Assembly (NCBI RefSeq): GCF_026619415.1
Contig: NZ_JAOVZR010000001.1
Location: 2,597,501-2,661,500 of the forward strand
Reading direction: 5' to 3'
From: Hoeflea algicola
GTDB lineage: Bacteria; Pseudomonadota; Alphaproteobacteria; Rhizobiales; Rhizobiaceae
Length of the DNA stretch: 64,000 bases
In this document: piece after piece, positions 50,096-58,868 of the stretch
Numbering within the stretch: the first letter of the stretch is position 1
Layout of the letters: the number at the start of each line of letters is the position of its first letter
Notes under the pieces: model-generated
Databases searched by the model: none
Told to the model about the DNA's origin: nothing
What the model saw: only the letters and a program-made list of their open reading frames with translations
Program-made: the position numbers and the translations under genes

Positions 50096-51109
50096 CTATG
50101 TCTGGGGGAGGACTTTGATGCTATCGCGATACTGCGCCAGCCGCTGCTGGGCTTCGTCCGCGGTTGTCTTCAACAAGCGCGATATTCCCACGCCTTCGAT
50201 TGCGAAGGAGGCCGACACCGTGCCGTAGTGTGACGCCTCGACCGGGTTGCCGGTCATGATCATTCCGGCAAGAAAGCCGCCGCAAAAAGCGTCTCCCGCA
50301 CCTGTCAGGTCGATGACCTGACTCGGATAAATTGGTATGTGGCTGTCGGTCTCGCCGCGTGTATGAAGCGTACATCCCTCGCCTCCGCGCTTGACCACGA
50401 CACGCTTCAGCCCTGAGGCCAACATGCCATCGATCTGGTGCGCCAAGCTGCCGGATCCGGCAACAATTTCGAGATCGGCCTCACTCGGGAGCAAAGCATC
50501 AATGAGTGCGAACAGATCGGCGGAATAATCGCGGGTGAGATCACGCTCATCGTACCAGGGCGAATCAACCTGTATCCAGGCTCCGCTCTTGCGCGCCGGG
50601 CGCATGGCGCGAGCTATCGAAATGTGCCTTTCGACCGGCATCGCAGCACAGTGCAAACCCAGTCCCCGGTCGCGCCAGGATACCGGGATATCGGATCCCT
50701 CTGGCGCAAAGGCCATCCAGGTCGCAAACCGGTGTTCGGTGCCGAAGGTGGTGTAATCAATGAACCTGGCCCGATCTGCTTCCGGGATCAGGTCAACCGC
50801 TTCAGACGGAAACTTGCGAACCCTGCTGCCATCCGGGCGATAGCTGAAAGCGACATTCATTCCGTGCGGTGCGTCAACCGGCACGAGACCGCTGACATCG
50901 ATCCCCCGCTCGACGAATCTCTCGGCAACCTCTGCCGGGTAATCATGGCCGATGCGGCTGACGATTCCGACATTGTCATGCCAGAGGCGTGCGGCGGCGG
51001 CAGAATAGAGCACATTGCCGCCCCAACTCTGTGGAAGCGCGCGACCATCGGCAGTCAGCACGTTGTCGAGTGTCAGCGAACCGCAGCATATCAGCATGCC
51101 CTCGCTCAT
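50096..51109 (-). CDS. PfkB-family carbohydrate/nucleoside kinase
   Basis: Ribokinase-fold kinase of 337 residues with N-terminal GGNVLYSAAAARLW, GIVSRIGHDYP and the catalytic signature DLTGAGDAFCGGF (Asp is the base). It would phosphorylate the imported sugar or nucleoside. It overlaps the permease gene by 4 bp and is followed by the SLOG gene. Confidence 0.87.
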   Translation of the reverse strand: MSEGMLICCGSLTLDNVLTADGRALPQSWGGNVLYSAAAARLWHDNVGIVSRIGHDYPAEVAERFVERGIDVSGLVPVDAPHGMNVAFSYRPDGSRVRKFPSEAVDLIPEADRARFIDYTTFGTEHRFATWMAFAPEGSDIPVSWRDRGLGLHCAAMPVERHISIARAMRPARKSGAWIQVDSPWYDERDLTRDYSADLFALIDALLPSEADLEIVAGSGSLAHQIDGMLASGLKRVVVKRGGEGCTLHTRGETDSHIPIYPSQVIDLTGAGDAFCGGFLAGMIMTGNPVEASHYGTVSASFAIEGVGISRLLKTTADEAQQRLAQYRDSIKVLPQT

Positions 51110-51927
51110 TTCACAGCTCCGGGAGCCAGGCCGACAAGCAGGTAGCGCTGGCCAATGAAGGTAAAGAGCATTGCCGGAAGAATGCCGACAATTGTTGCTG
51201 CGGCAAGTTCACCCCAGCTGACATAGACTTCGCCGACAAAGGTCGAGATCGCCACCGGAACCGTCTGGCTGCCGGTATTGGAGAGCATGATCGCGAAAAT
51301 GAACTCGTTCCAGGAGGTAAGAAACGCGAAGATCGCGGAGGCGGCCAGCGCAGCCTTGGAGATCGGCAGCGCGATCAGGCGGAAAAGCTGCCATTGGCTA
51401 GCACCGTCGACAATCGCGGCTTCCTCGACTTCGGGCGGAATTTCGTCGAAAAAGTTCTTCATCATCCAGATCACGATGGCGACGCTGAAAATGGTGTGGG
51501 TAAGCGCAATCGCCCACAGTTCACCGAGTGCGCCGATGCGCTGCAGGATGATGTAATAGGGAATGATCAGGACAATCGGCGGCATCATCCGGAACGACAG
51601 CATCCAGTAGGTCCAGGCGAATGATTTGCGGCGACGTCTGCCACCCAGCCCGAAGGCCGCAAACGACCCGATGACAAGTGCCACAACGGTGGAAATCAGC
51701 GCTGCAATCAGGCTGTTCGTGAGGAACCCGAAAAACCGACCCGAGGTGCTCAGCACACTGGCGTAGTTATCCAGCGTCGGCTGAAAGGAAATCACCGACG
51801 GCGGCCAAGTGAAAATGTCGGCGCGGGCTTTCAGCGAGATGTTGATGACCCACAGGATCGGCGCCAGGAACACCAGGCAGACCGAGATGCTCGCCAGATA
51901 GACGAGTAGCTTGCGAATCCCGCTCAT
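51106..51927 (-). CDS. Carbohydrate ABC transporter permease (MalG type)
   Basis: Membrane subunit of 273 residues, six helices, with the EAA loop EVEEAAIVDGASQWQLFRLIALPIS. Start and stop overlap the adjacent genes by 4 bp. Works with the permease at 51924 and ATPase at 47530. Confidence 0.92.
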   Translation of the reverse strand: MSGIRKLLVYLASISVCLVFLAPILWVINISLKARADIFTWPPSVISFQPTLDNYASVLSTSGRFFGFLTNSLIAALISTVVALVIGSFAAFGLGGRRRRKSFAWTYWMLSFRMMPPIVLIIPYYIILQRIGALGELWAIALTHTIFSVAIVIWMMKNFFDEIPPEVEEAAIVDGASQWQLFRLIALPISKAALAASAIFAFLTSWNEFIFAIMLSNTGSQTVPVAISTFVGEVYVSWGELAAATIVGILPAMLFTFIGQRYLLVGLAPGAVK

Positions 51928-52871
51928 GATGCCTCCGAATTTTCTTTGCGGCCACCGAGGCTGCCCACGGCCACCAGCGCCAGTGCCAGCAGCGCGACAA
52001 CCATCAACATCACCATCGCGATGGCCGAGCCATATCCAAGATTGAAGAAATTGGCGGTCTGTTGGTAAACCAGATAGGAAAGCGTTTCCGTACTCGTTCC
52101 GGGCCCGCCTCCCGTGGTCGAATAGATGACGTCAAACACCTTGACTGCGTCGATGGTGCGGAACACCAGCACGCTGATGAGGATCGGTGTCAGCAACGGC
52201 AGAGTGATCGAGAAGAATGTGCGGATTGATCCAGCGCCATCCAGGTGGGCGGCCTCATAAAGATCATCCGGAATGATCTGCAGGCCTGCCATGACGAACA
52301 GCACGACAAACGGCGTCCACTGCCAGGCATTGATGACCGCGATCGTGTGGAGAGCGAAATTGGGGTCGGCAAGCCAAAGCGGCGGTCGAGTCCAGCCCAG
52401 TGATTGAAGCCCGTATTTGACGATGCCGAAATCATCTGACAGGCAAAGCCGCCAGATCATGCCCGTAAACACCGGCGCGATCATCATCGGCGCCAGAAAG
52501 AGCGTCCTGATGATGCTCATTCCGAAAAGCCGCTGGCTGAGCAGCAAGGCGATGCCTATACCGGCGATCAGCTGGAACGCCACGGTTTCGGCGATGAACC
52601 TGATCGTCACCCAGAGCGCATGCCAAAAATTGCTGTCTGCGAAGATATCAACGTAATTGCCAAGACCCACAAAGCGCATCACTCCGCTTCTGGTCAGGTT
52701 CCAGTCGAACAGGCTGATGACGAGCAGCCCGGTAAGCGGCAGGGCGATGAGCAACGCGCTCATCGCCACAGCCGGAGCTATGAACCACCACGCAGTTTCG
52801 GGTCCGCTATCGTCAAACATGTCGGGGTCAATGGACGTGACGCCAGTCTGTTGTGTAGTCGTGTTCACCAT
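51924..52871 (-). CDS. Sugar ABC transporter permease (MalF type)
   Basis: Membrane subunit of 315 residues with a hydrophilic N-terminal tail of about 27 residues, six helices and the EAA loop DLYEAAHLDGAGSIRTFFSITLPLL. Second gene of the operon, 37 bp after the binding-protein gene. Confidence 0.92.
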   Translation of the reverse strand: MVNTTTQQTGVTSIDPDMFDDSGPETAWWFIAPAVAMSALLIALPLTGLLVISLFDWNLTRSGVMRFVGLGNYVDIFADSNFWHALWVTIRFIAETVAFQLIAGIGIALLLSQRLFGMSIIRTLFLAPMMIAPVFTGMIWRLCLSDDFGIVKYGLQSLGWTRPPLWLADPNFALHTIAVINAWQWTPFVVLFVMAGLQIIPDDLYEAAHLDGAGSIRTFFSITLPLLTPILISVLVFRTIDAVKVFDVIYSTTGGGPGTSTETLSYLVYQQTANFFNLGYGSAIAMVMLMVVALLALALVAVGSLGGRKENSEAS

Positions 52872-52908
52872 AGGGGACGGCCTTCCAGGCGTGGCAGCTT
52901 ATCGGGGG

Positions 52909-54201
52909 CTATTCGACAGGATGTCCTGCGTCCTTGATAACCTTGGTTATCTCTTCATTGGCGATCTTCAGCGCCTCGGCAGGTGTAACTTCACCCAACG
53001 CCGCCCGGTTCAACTGCAGTCCGAGAATTTCTTCCACCTGCGGATAAAAGGGGTAACGCGGACGGTAGTCCGAAAACACTTGACCTTCTTTCTCGGCTGC
53101 AACGATTTCCGAAACCCACGGGTACAATTTCTGCACCTCAGGCTCCTCGAGCGCCGAGTAGCGAACCGGTGTCCCGTTGATCAGCGCAAGCTGCTTTTGC
53201 ACATCCTGGCTGGTAAGCCATTTGATGAAGGTCCAGCTGTCCTCGACCTTCTCGCTCTTGGCGTTGATGGCAACGGCCCATCCGCCAAACGGAATGACCG
53301 GCTCCTGCTCCGCGGAAAGCCGCGGCATCGTCGTGTAACCTACCTTGCCGGCAACAACAGACCTTTCCGGCTTGGCAAATTCGGTACCGTTGATCGAGAA
53401 GCTCGGCGTCATGGCAATCCGGCCGGTCTGCATGGCCACGGTCTGATCATTCCAATGGTGGCCGATAGCACCAGCCGGCGCATATTTGAGCCAGTCGACG
53501 TAATGGGTCAGAACCTCCAGAGCTTCCGGAGAATCAAGCGTTGGCGCAAAATTCTCGGGCGGGTTCTTGAGAAGCTTGCCGCCTGCACCGGTATAGGTTG
53601 CCAGGAACCAGGAAGCGATCGGAGCGCCGCGCTGATAAGGCATCGACACACCAAACATGTTGGTGGCCGGATCGGTCAACTTGGCAGCGGCAGCATCTAC
53701 ATCATCAAGAGTGACGGGTGCCTTGAGCCCGGCGGCATCGAACAGGTCCTGACGGTAGTACATAAGGAAATAATAGGCGCCGAACGGCATGCTCCAGGTC
53801 TTACCCTTCCACTTGGAAAGAGCGTCAAGAGCGCCAGGAAGGATGTCGTCGAGATCTTCCTGAGTGAGGTCGCGCTTGATCAGATCATCAAGCTGGACGA
53901 CGTAACCCTTTTCCGCCCACTCGCCGAGCCAGACAATGTCCTGGCCGTAAATGTCGGAATTCGCAGTTCCGCTGACAAAATCTGCCATCGAACGCTGACG
54001 AACCTGCGGATAGGGAAGAACCTGGAGATCGACGTCGATCCCTGTCATCTCTTCAAACTGGGGGATGAGCGGTTCAATAAGGCTAAAACTGCTCACGCCA
54101 CTGATTGTGATGGAGCGGTTTTCCTGGGCGAGAGCTGGCTGAACGACAGACATTCCAGCGAGCATTGTAGTCATGAGCAGAGAGCGGCGAATAAGGGGCA
54201 T
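52909..54201 (-). CDS. Extracellular solute-binding protein, family 1
   Basis: Periplasmic binding protein of 430 residues. The signal peptide (RRSLLMTTMLAGMSVVQPALA) is cleaved before QENRSI; SMPFGAYYFLMYYRQDLFDAAGL and PFGGWAVAINAKSEKVEDSW are family motifs. The ligand is probably a sugar-containing compound, given the kinase and hydrolases in the operon. First gene of a ten-cistron minus-strand operon ending at 43633. Confidence 0.92.
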   Translation of the reverse strand: MPLIRRSLLMTTMLAGMSVVQPALAQENRSITISGVSSFSLIEPLIPQFEEMTGIDVDLQVLPYPQVRQRSMADFVSGTANSDIYGQDIVWLGEWAEKGYVVQLDDLIKRDLTQEDLDDILPGALDALSKWKGKTWSMPFGAYYFLMYYRQDLFDAAGLKAPVTLDDVDAAAAKLTDPATNMFGVSMPYQRGAPIASWFLATYTGAGGKLLKNPPENFAPTLDSPEALEVLTHYVDWLKYAPAGAIGHHWNDQTVAMQTGRIAMTPSFSINGTEFAKPERSVVAGKVGYTTMPRLSAEQEPVIPFGGWAVAINAKSEKVEDSWTFIKWLTSQDVQKQLALINGTPVRYSALEEPEVQKLYPWVSEIVAAEKEGQVFSDYRPRYPFYPQVEEILGLQLNRAALGEVTPAEALKIANEEITKVIKDAGHPVE

Positions 54202-54270
54202 TGGCTTAACCTTTTGCTTGTCTCAGGGTACAAGTGGATTAAAGAGTGGCATCAGGATTTACGCAAGGAA

Positions 54271-54306
54271 ATTATGCATAATTAATTACATTTCGAATAT
54301 GTAATT
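54271..54306. promoter_or_regulatory. Palindromic operators between binding-protein operon and GntR regulator
   Basis: ATTATGCATAAT (54271-54282) is a perfect 12-bp palindrome. Next to it, arms AATTACAT and ATGTAATT enclose TTCGAAT's 7 central bases (54284-54306). Both lie in the AT-rich gap between divergent genes and are good candidates for GntR binding. Confidence 0.55.
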
Positions 54307-54342
54307 GATTTTTATGTATATTATTTGGAGATATTGACAAGA

Positions 54343-55101
54343 ATGCGAAAACCAAATCGGCTCTCGGTTCGCAGTTTCAGACCGAGTCTGCACGTGGAAC
54401 TGACCGCGCACATCCGAAAAATGATTCTGCATCATGAGCTGGAACCTGATGAGTGGGTGCCTGAATCCGAACTCTGCGAGAAGCTCGGAGTGTCGAGAAC
54501 GCCTTTGCGTGAGGCGCTGAAGGTGCTTGCCTCGGAGAAACTCGTCGAAATTCATCCGAACCGGGGGGCGATGGTTGCAAGCCTGCGCCCTAATGATGTG
54601 GATGAGCTATTCGAGGCCCAGGCAATCATTGAAGGATCAGCCGCCTTTTTGGCCTGTGAACGGGCGACGGAAGAAGATGTCGAAGCCTTCCGGAAAATCC
54701 ACCTGCGGATGATCCGCTGTTTCGAGCGGCGTGATCGGACCCAGTATTTCTCGCTGAACCAGGACCTGCATCTCGCACTTGTGGCAATGTCCCACAACAG
54801 CGCTTTGGTTTCGGCGCACTCGACATTGTTCATCCAGGTCGAACGGGCGCGTTTCCTGGCACTGGACATCGGGCAACGATGGGCGGATTCGGTAGACCAG
54901 CACGAAGCCATTCTTTCGGCCGTCGCTTCCCGCAACGGCCCGCTTGCGCAAAAACTGGTTGAGCAACATATTCTCGAGACCAGGGAAGCGGTCAAAGCTG
55001 CAGTCGAGATGCAAAATCGTGACAATCAGAAGCCGGGACGAACACGCCCGCGCCGCCCTGCTGCTGCCAAATCTTCCAAGGCTGATCCGGCCAATCGATA
55101 G
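54343..55101 (+). CDS. GntR-family regulator (FCD type)
   Basis: Regulator of 252 residues. The N-terminal winged helix (ESELCEKLGVSRTPLREALKVLASEKLVEIHPNRGA) is followed by an all-helical FCD domain with probable metal/ligand residues (LNQDLHLALV, DQHEAILSAV, EQHILETREAV). A basic C-terminal tail (GRTRPRRPAAAKSSK) is unusual. The start is the ATG at 54343 with GGAG 12 bases upstream; a TTG at 54325 is possible. Divergent from the ABC/hydantoinase operon it most likely controls. Confidence 0.88.
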   Translation: MRKPNRLSVRSFRPSLHVELTAHIRKMILHHELEPDEWVPESELCEKLGVSRTPLREALKVLASEKLVEIHPNRGAMVASLRPNDVDELFEAQAIIEGSAAFLACERATEEDVEAFRKIHLRMIRCFERRDRTQYFSLNQDLHLALVAMSHNSALVSAHSTLFIQVERARFLALDIGQRWADSVDQHEAILSAVASRNGPLAQKLVEQHILETREAVKAAVEMQNRDNQKPGRTRPRRPAAAKSSKADPANR

Positions 55102-55447
55102 TGTCGCGCCGCTACGCCTCCACGAAGGGACACTTCCAAACAGAAGAACGAGATTGGGCGCTTGCGAAGGGGCATCGCAGCCCCTTCCCCCTCGGTCGCG
55201 TATTTCCTCACGTCTCTCCGTGAAGCACCACAAGCCCAGTCACCCGTGCTGGGGAAATACGATGAAAAGCAGATGACAGGGCGTGGCGGGATCTCTACCG
55301 ACCCGCCGCTATCTCTCGTTTCAAGTACCAACCAGGTTTAGATATGCCGTTACTCGCCAGACATTTCCATTGACCGCCCAGAATTGGGAAGGCGGAAATG
55401 CTGATGACCGAGGACCAAGGACCAAGGACCAAGGCAAGATACAGCCG
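55102..55447. other. Intergenic stretch with a hairpin and a small 7-bp tandem repeat
   Basis: No gene seen. A perfect hairpin GAAGGGGC-ATCGCA-GCCCCTTC at 55166-55187 lies 65 bases after the GntR stop without a T tract. A GACCAAG repeat is at 55407-55434. Confidence 0.6.
55407..55434 (+). repeat. Tandem 7-bp repeat (GACCRAG x4)
   Basis: GACCGAG followed by three exact GACCAAG units. Too short for a CRISPR or protein repeat; possible slippage site in the convergent spacer. Confidence 0.8.
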
Positions 55448-56230
55448 CTAATTGAGATCCGCACCCATTCTCACTGAAAGCCGCGCCGCCATGCGCTGCA
55501 CATTCGAAATGATCTGGTTCTTCTCACTTTCGGAGAGTTGCTCCGCTTGCAGACTTACGGCAATACCCGCAATGGGTCGATTGCGTGAATCAAGCACCGA
55601 CGCACCATAACAGACGAGACCCTCGGCGACCTGTTGGTCGTCGCAGGAATAGCCGTGCTTTCTGATGGTTTGCAGTTCTGACAAAAGCGCGTCGAGGGTT
55701 TGAACACTGTGCGGTGTGCGCGGCTCTGGCAGCCCGTCGGAAAGTAGACGGCGGACTTCAAAATCACTCATTTGGCTGAGGAATGCCTTCCCGGTGGCCG
55801 TGAATGGCGCGGGAAGACGCATGCCTGCACGAAATTCAATCAATGAATGGCTGACCGCAGAATTGCGCGCGGCGATGTAAACCACCTCTGTTCCTTCAAG
55901 CACGGACAGAGTGATGGTGGCGCCCGGCATTTCCGTTTCCTGATCCCACAAAGCGGCAAATTCCGCGGCGACATCGGACTGCTGTGTAAACGCATTCGAC
56001 CAGCGCATGACATGAGGTCCGAGCTGAAAGGTCTGGTCGGGGCGCCGAATCAGCAATTCGAGTTGAACCAAAGTGTTGCACAGCGTGTGGGCACTGCTCT
56101 TGGCAATGCCGATCTCGCGGGCAATCTCCGAAAGACTGGGGTAACCCTTTGTACGTGCAATCAAATCCAATATACGCGTCCCACGTTCAAGTGCAGGGAC
56201 CAGGTTTGTCTTCGTTTCTTCCTGCTTCAT
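55448..56230 (-). CDS. IclR-family transcription regulator
   Basis: Regulator of 260 residues. The N-terminal winged helix (YPSLSEIAREIGIAKSSAHTLCNTLVQLELLIR) is followed by the IclR effector domain (LRLPAPFTATGKAFLSQM; GYSCDDQQVAEGLVCYGASVLD; PIAGIAVSL). The start is the ATG at 56230 with GGAAA upstream. It is divergent from the SCP2/hydrolase/lactonase/ABC unit and faces a 16-bp palindrome likely to be its operator. Confidence 0.9.
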   Translation of the reverse strand: MKQEETKTNLVPALERGTRILDLIARTKGYPSLSEIAREIGIAKSSAHTLCNTLVQLELLIRRPDQTFQLGPHVMRWSNAFTQQSDVAAEFAALWDQETEMPGATITLSVLEGTEVVYIAARNSAVSHSLIEFRAGMRLPAPFTATGKAFLSQMSDFEVRRLLSDGLPEPRTPHSVQTLDALLSELQTIRKHGYSCDDQQVAEGLVCYGASVLDSRNRPIAGIAVSLQAEQLSESEKNQIISNVQRMAARLSVRMGADLN

Positions 56231-56262
56231 GAATATTTCCAGACGCAAAGATCATATCGTTC

Positions 56263-56325
56263 TTGACAGGTGTTTAGCCTATTGTTTATCGTTCTGTCTA
56301 CGGGAAAGCGTTCAGCATGCTGAAC
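56263..56325 (+). promoter_or_regulatory. Promoter and IclR-type operator of the lactonase operon
   Basis: TTGACA (56263-56268), 18-bp spacer, TATCGT (56287-56292), then a perfect 16-bp palindrome GTTCAGCATGCTGAAC at 56310-56325. The palindrome sits just downstream of the expected transcription start, a position fitting a repressor. Confidence 0.6.
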
Positions 56326-56427
56326 ACCAACCAGGCAACAGTGGCACCTAGCCTGATATTAAATTTGATCCGCGAGTGGAAGGCATTATTCGCGATGGCC
56401 GTGGTGGAGCGGCGGGGAGAGTGATGC

Positions 56428-56817
56428 ATGGTGATGAGCGTGAGAGACTGGGCCACAAGGTTCAGCGAAGCATCTGACCGCGATCAGACAATCGGCGCGA
56501 TGGCCAAGTATTTCACATGCACCTATCTGTGGGACATGGGGACGGCGAAGGTGATCGTCGAAATGATCGATGGCAAAGTCTATCGAATTAATGTCGATCC
56601 CGCACCGATGGATGCCTATGATTTTGCCCTGCGCGCCAGTCCCCAGACTTGGCGGGAATTTGCGCGACCGATTCCCGCGCCAATGTTCCATGGCATCTGG
56701 TCGGCGAGCTTTCGCCGCGACTTGAAGATCGAGGGCAATACGCTCGCACTGATGCAGAACCTGCGTAACTTCACGGTTCAATTCGAACTGTTGCGCAAGG
56801 TCGGTGTGCCTGTATGA
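56428..56817 (+). CDS. SCP2-like small protein
   Basis: Protein of 129 residues. The strand pattern, with VIVEMIDGKVYRINVDPAP, DAYDFALRASPQTWREF and FRRDLKIEGNTLALMQNL, resembles the SCP2 sterol-carrier fold used to bind hydrophobic ligands. No catalytic motif. First gene after the IclR operator, 58 bp before the hydrolase, so it may bind or present a lipophilic lactone or ester. Function unknown. Confidence 0.65.
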   Translation: MVMSVRDWATRFSEASDRDQTIGAMAKYFTCTYLWDMGTAKVIVEMIDGKVYRINVDPAPMDAYDFALRASPQTWREFARPIPAPMFHGIWSASFRRDLKIEGNTLALMQNLRNFTVQFELLRKVGVPV

Positions 56818-56875
56818 GCTCGTCGCTGACCCAGTTCGCGCGTCCCACTAATTCCAAAATCTCATGGAGCCCGGT

Positions 56876-57724
56876 ATGGCCAAGCAATCACCGGTAGTCG
56901 GTCGTTACGTTACCATTGACGTCGACGGTTGCGAGTACAAGGTATTTTACCTTCGCAATGGCAGTGGCGTTCCACTGGTCTGTCAGCACACAGCGGGATG
57001 TCACAATCATCAGTGGATGGGGTTGCTTGAAGATCCCGACATCACGGCAAACTACGACGTGATCGCTTATGATCTGGCACGGCACGGAAAATCCGATCCG
57101 CCCCACAACCGCGAATGGTGGAAGGAGGAATACCTTCTGACTGCCGAGCATTTCATGAATTTCATCACGGCGTTCTGCGAAGCTCTTGAACTGGACCGAC
57201 CGATTTTCATGGGGTCGTCATTTGGTGGCAATGTCGCGTTGCAACTGGCGCTGCATCACCCCGACAAGTTCCGGGCCGTGATTCCGGTAGAGGCCGCGGA
57301 GCATGCGCCGGGATTTTTCCTCGATCTGTGGCGGCATCCCCACGCCAATGCTGCACAGGTATGCGGCTCGGGCGTCTGGGATCTGATGGCCCCGCAAAGC
57401 CCGGAACAGGATCGCTGGCAGACTTGGCACTATTACACCCAGGGCGCCGAAGTATTCAAAGGCGACCTGCATTTCTATTCGATCGACCACGACATGCGCG
57501 GGCAACTCGGAAACATCGACACTCGCCGTTGCCCGGTGATCATGATGACCGGAACCTACGATTATCTCACTCCGCCGGAAGCCACCGAGGCGACTGCCAG
57601 GCAGATCCCCGGCGGCATTTACATCGAGATGGAAGATATCGGTCATTTCCCGATGTCGGAGAACTACCCGCTTTTCGCCGTGTATCTGAAGGAAGCGCTT
57701 CGCATCATTGAATCCAAGTCCTGA
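56876..57724 (+). CDS. Alpha/beta hydrolase
   Basis: Hydrolase of 282 residues with the oxyanion region CQHTAGCHNHQW, nucleophile Ser in GSSFGGN, catalytic Asp in TGTYDYLTPP and His in IGHFPMSENY. ATG 56876 is preferred because GGAG lies 8 bases upstream; ATG 56864 is alternative. Probably an ester or lactone hydrolase acting with the neighbouring lactonase. Substrate unknown. Confidence 0.87.
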   Translation: MAKQSPVVGRYVTIDVDGCEYKVFYLRNGSGVPLVCQHTAGCHNHQWMGLLEDPDITANYDVIAYDLARHGKSDPPHNREWWKEEYLLTAEHFMNFITAFCEALELDRPIFMGSSFGGNVALQLALHHPDKFRAVIPVEAAEHAPGFFLDLWRHPHANAAQVCGSGVWDLMAPQSPEQDRWQTWHYYTQGAEVFKGDLHFYSIDHDMRGQLGNIDTRRCPVIMMTGTYDYLTPPEATEATARQIPGGIYIEMEDIGHFPMSENYPLFAVYLKEALRIIESKS

Positions 57725-57780
57725 TCATTCGCGCCAGCGGGAACAATCGCCGGCAAGACCGCAAATCAAGGGTAAGCTTT

Positions 57781-58716
57781 ATGAAGATCGTAGAATTCGA
57801 TGATAAAGGTCAGCGGGTGGAAGTCGAGAATGCCGCGGCATCATCGAAATCGAGCGCCAGCAATCTGGCGCCGCGGCCTGATTTCAGTCATCGAACGCCG
57901 GATCCGGCGCGCCGGACGCGTAAGTCCTCCGGTATTGAATTGCACATGTTCCAAACCGGAACGCTGCGCACCAAGGTCAAATACATCAAGATGAACCAGG
58001 GCGATGGGGATTTCGAAATCCCGGTGCCTTGGTTTCTGATCAAGCATCCCATGGGAAATGTGGTGATTGACGGCGGCAATGCCGTCGAGGCCGCGATCGA
58101 TAAGCGCGGACATTGGGGCGCCGTTGTTGATGCCTACGACCCGGTGATGAATATTGCCGACAACTGTGTCGACCAATGCCGTCTCGTCGGTGTTGAGCCG
58201 AATGGCGTGCGCTACGTGCTGCAGTCTCATCTCCATCTCGATCACACCGGCGCTATCGGGCGGTTCCCACGGGCTCAACACATCGTGCAACGCTGTGAAT
58301 ATGACTATGCCTTCAAGCCACATTGGTTTGCAGCGGGAGCTTACATCCGGGCCGATTTCGATCGACCGGGTCTGGACTGGAAGTTCCTGGGCGGGGAATA
58401 CACCGACAATTTCGATCTTTATGGCGATGGCGTCATCCGCATGATTTTCACACCCGGCCATTCCACCGGGCACATGTCCTTTCTAATCACATTACCGAAC
58501 ACCGGGCCGGTGCTGCTGACCATTGATGCCGCCTATACGCTCGACCATTGGAACAACAAGGCATTGCCCGGTCTGGTCGTGTCTTCGTCCGACGCGGCGA
58601 ATTCGGTCGCCAAGTTGCACCGGATAGCAGAGGACACCGGCGCCATGGTGGTCACCGGCCATGACCCGGACACATGGGAGTCTTTCCTGAAGGCTCCATA
58701 CGATTTTTACGATTGA
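57781..58716 (+). CDS. N-acyl-homoserine-lactonase-family metallohydrolase (AttM/BlcC-like)
   Basis: Metallo-beta-lactamase-fold lactonase of 311 residues. Two-zinc ligands: SHLHLDHTGAIG (HxHxDH), His in FTPGHSTGHMS, Asp in LLTIDAAYT, His in VVTGHDPDTW. The N-terminal 45 residues (MKIVEFDDKGQRVEV... APRPDFSHRTPDPARR) precede the usual family start. It could hydrolyse an acyl-homoserine lactone, gamma-butyrolactone or sugar lactone; the operon context favours a nutrient lactone. Confidence 0.87.
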   Translation: MKIVEFDDKGQRVEVENAAASSKSSASNLAPRPDFSHRTPDPARRTRKSSGIELHMFQTGTLRTKVKYIKMNQGDGDFEIPVPWFLIKHPMGNVVIDGGNAVEAAIDKRGHWGAVVDAYDPVMNIADNCVDQCRLVGVEPNGVRYVLQSHLHLDHTGAIGRFPRAQHIVQRCEYDYAFKPHWFAAGAYIRADFDRPGLDWKFLGGEYTDNFDLYGDGVIRMIFTPGHSTGHMSFLITLPNTGPVLLTIDAAYTLDHWNNKALPGLVVSSSDAANSVAKLHRIAEDTGAMVVTGHDPDTWESFLKAPYDFYD

Positions 58717-58769
58717 TCCGCCGGCGCGGCAGTTCGCGCTGGAAGAATAGAGCTCAAGGGGCAGGGAGG

Positions 58770-58830
58770 GATTTTGCTTAGCAAAATCAGATAATTGCCC
58801 GAAAACCTGTCCACGGGATTATCCTGTGGA
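58770..58830. promoter_or_regulatory. Two dyads upstream of the sugar-binding-protein gene
   Basis: GATTTTGC-TTA-GCAAAATC (58770-58788) is a perfect 8-bp hairpin without a T tract. A 21-bp near-palindrome at 58810-58830 (arms TCCAC...GTGGA with GGAT/ATCC inside) lies 38 bases before the start at 58869. Attenuator and operator are both possible. Confidence 0.5.
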
Positions 58831-58868
58831 GGTGAGTGCCTGCAATGAGGACAGAGGAGACGCAATTC

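Noticed and set aside
52657..54285. 542-codon plus-strand frame opposite the binding-protein gene
   Set aside because: Shadow frame; the binding protein has a signal peptide and family motifs.
55407..55434. CRISPR-like repeat
   Set aside because: Only four adjacent 7-bp units without spacers and no cas genes.
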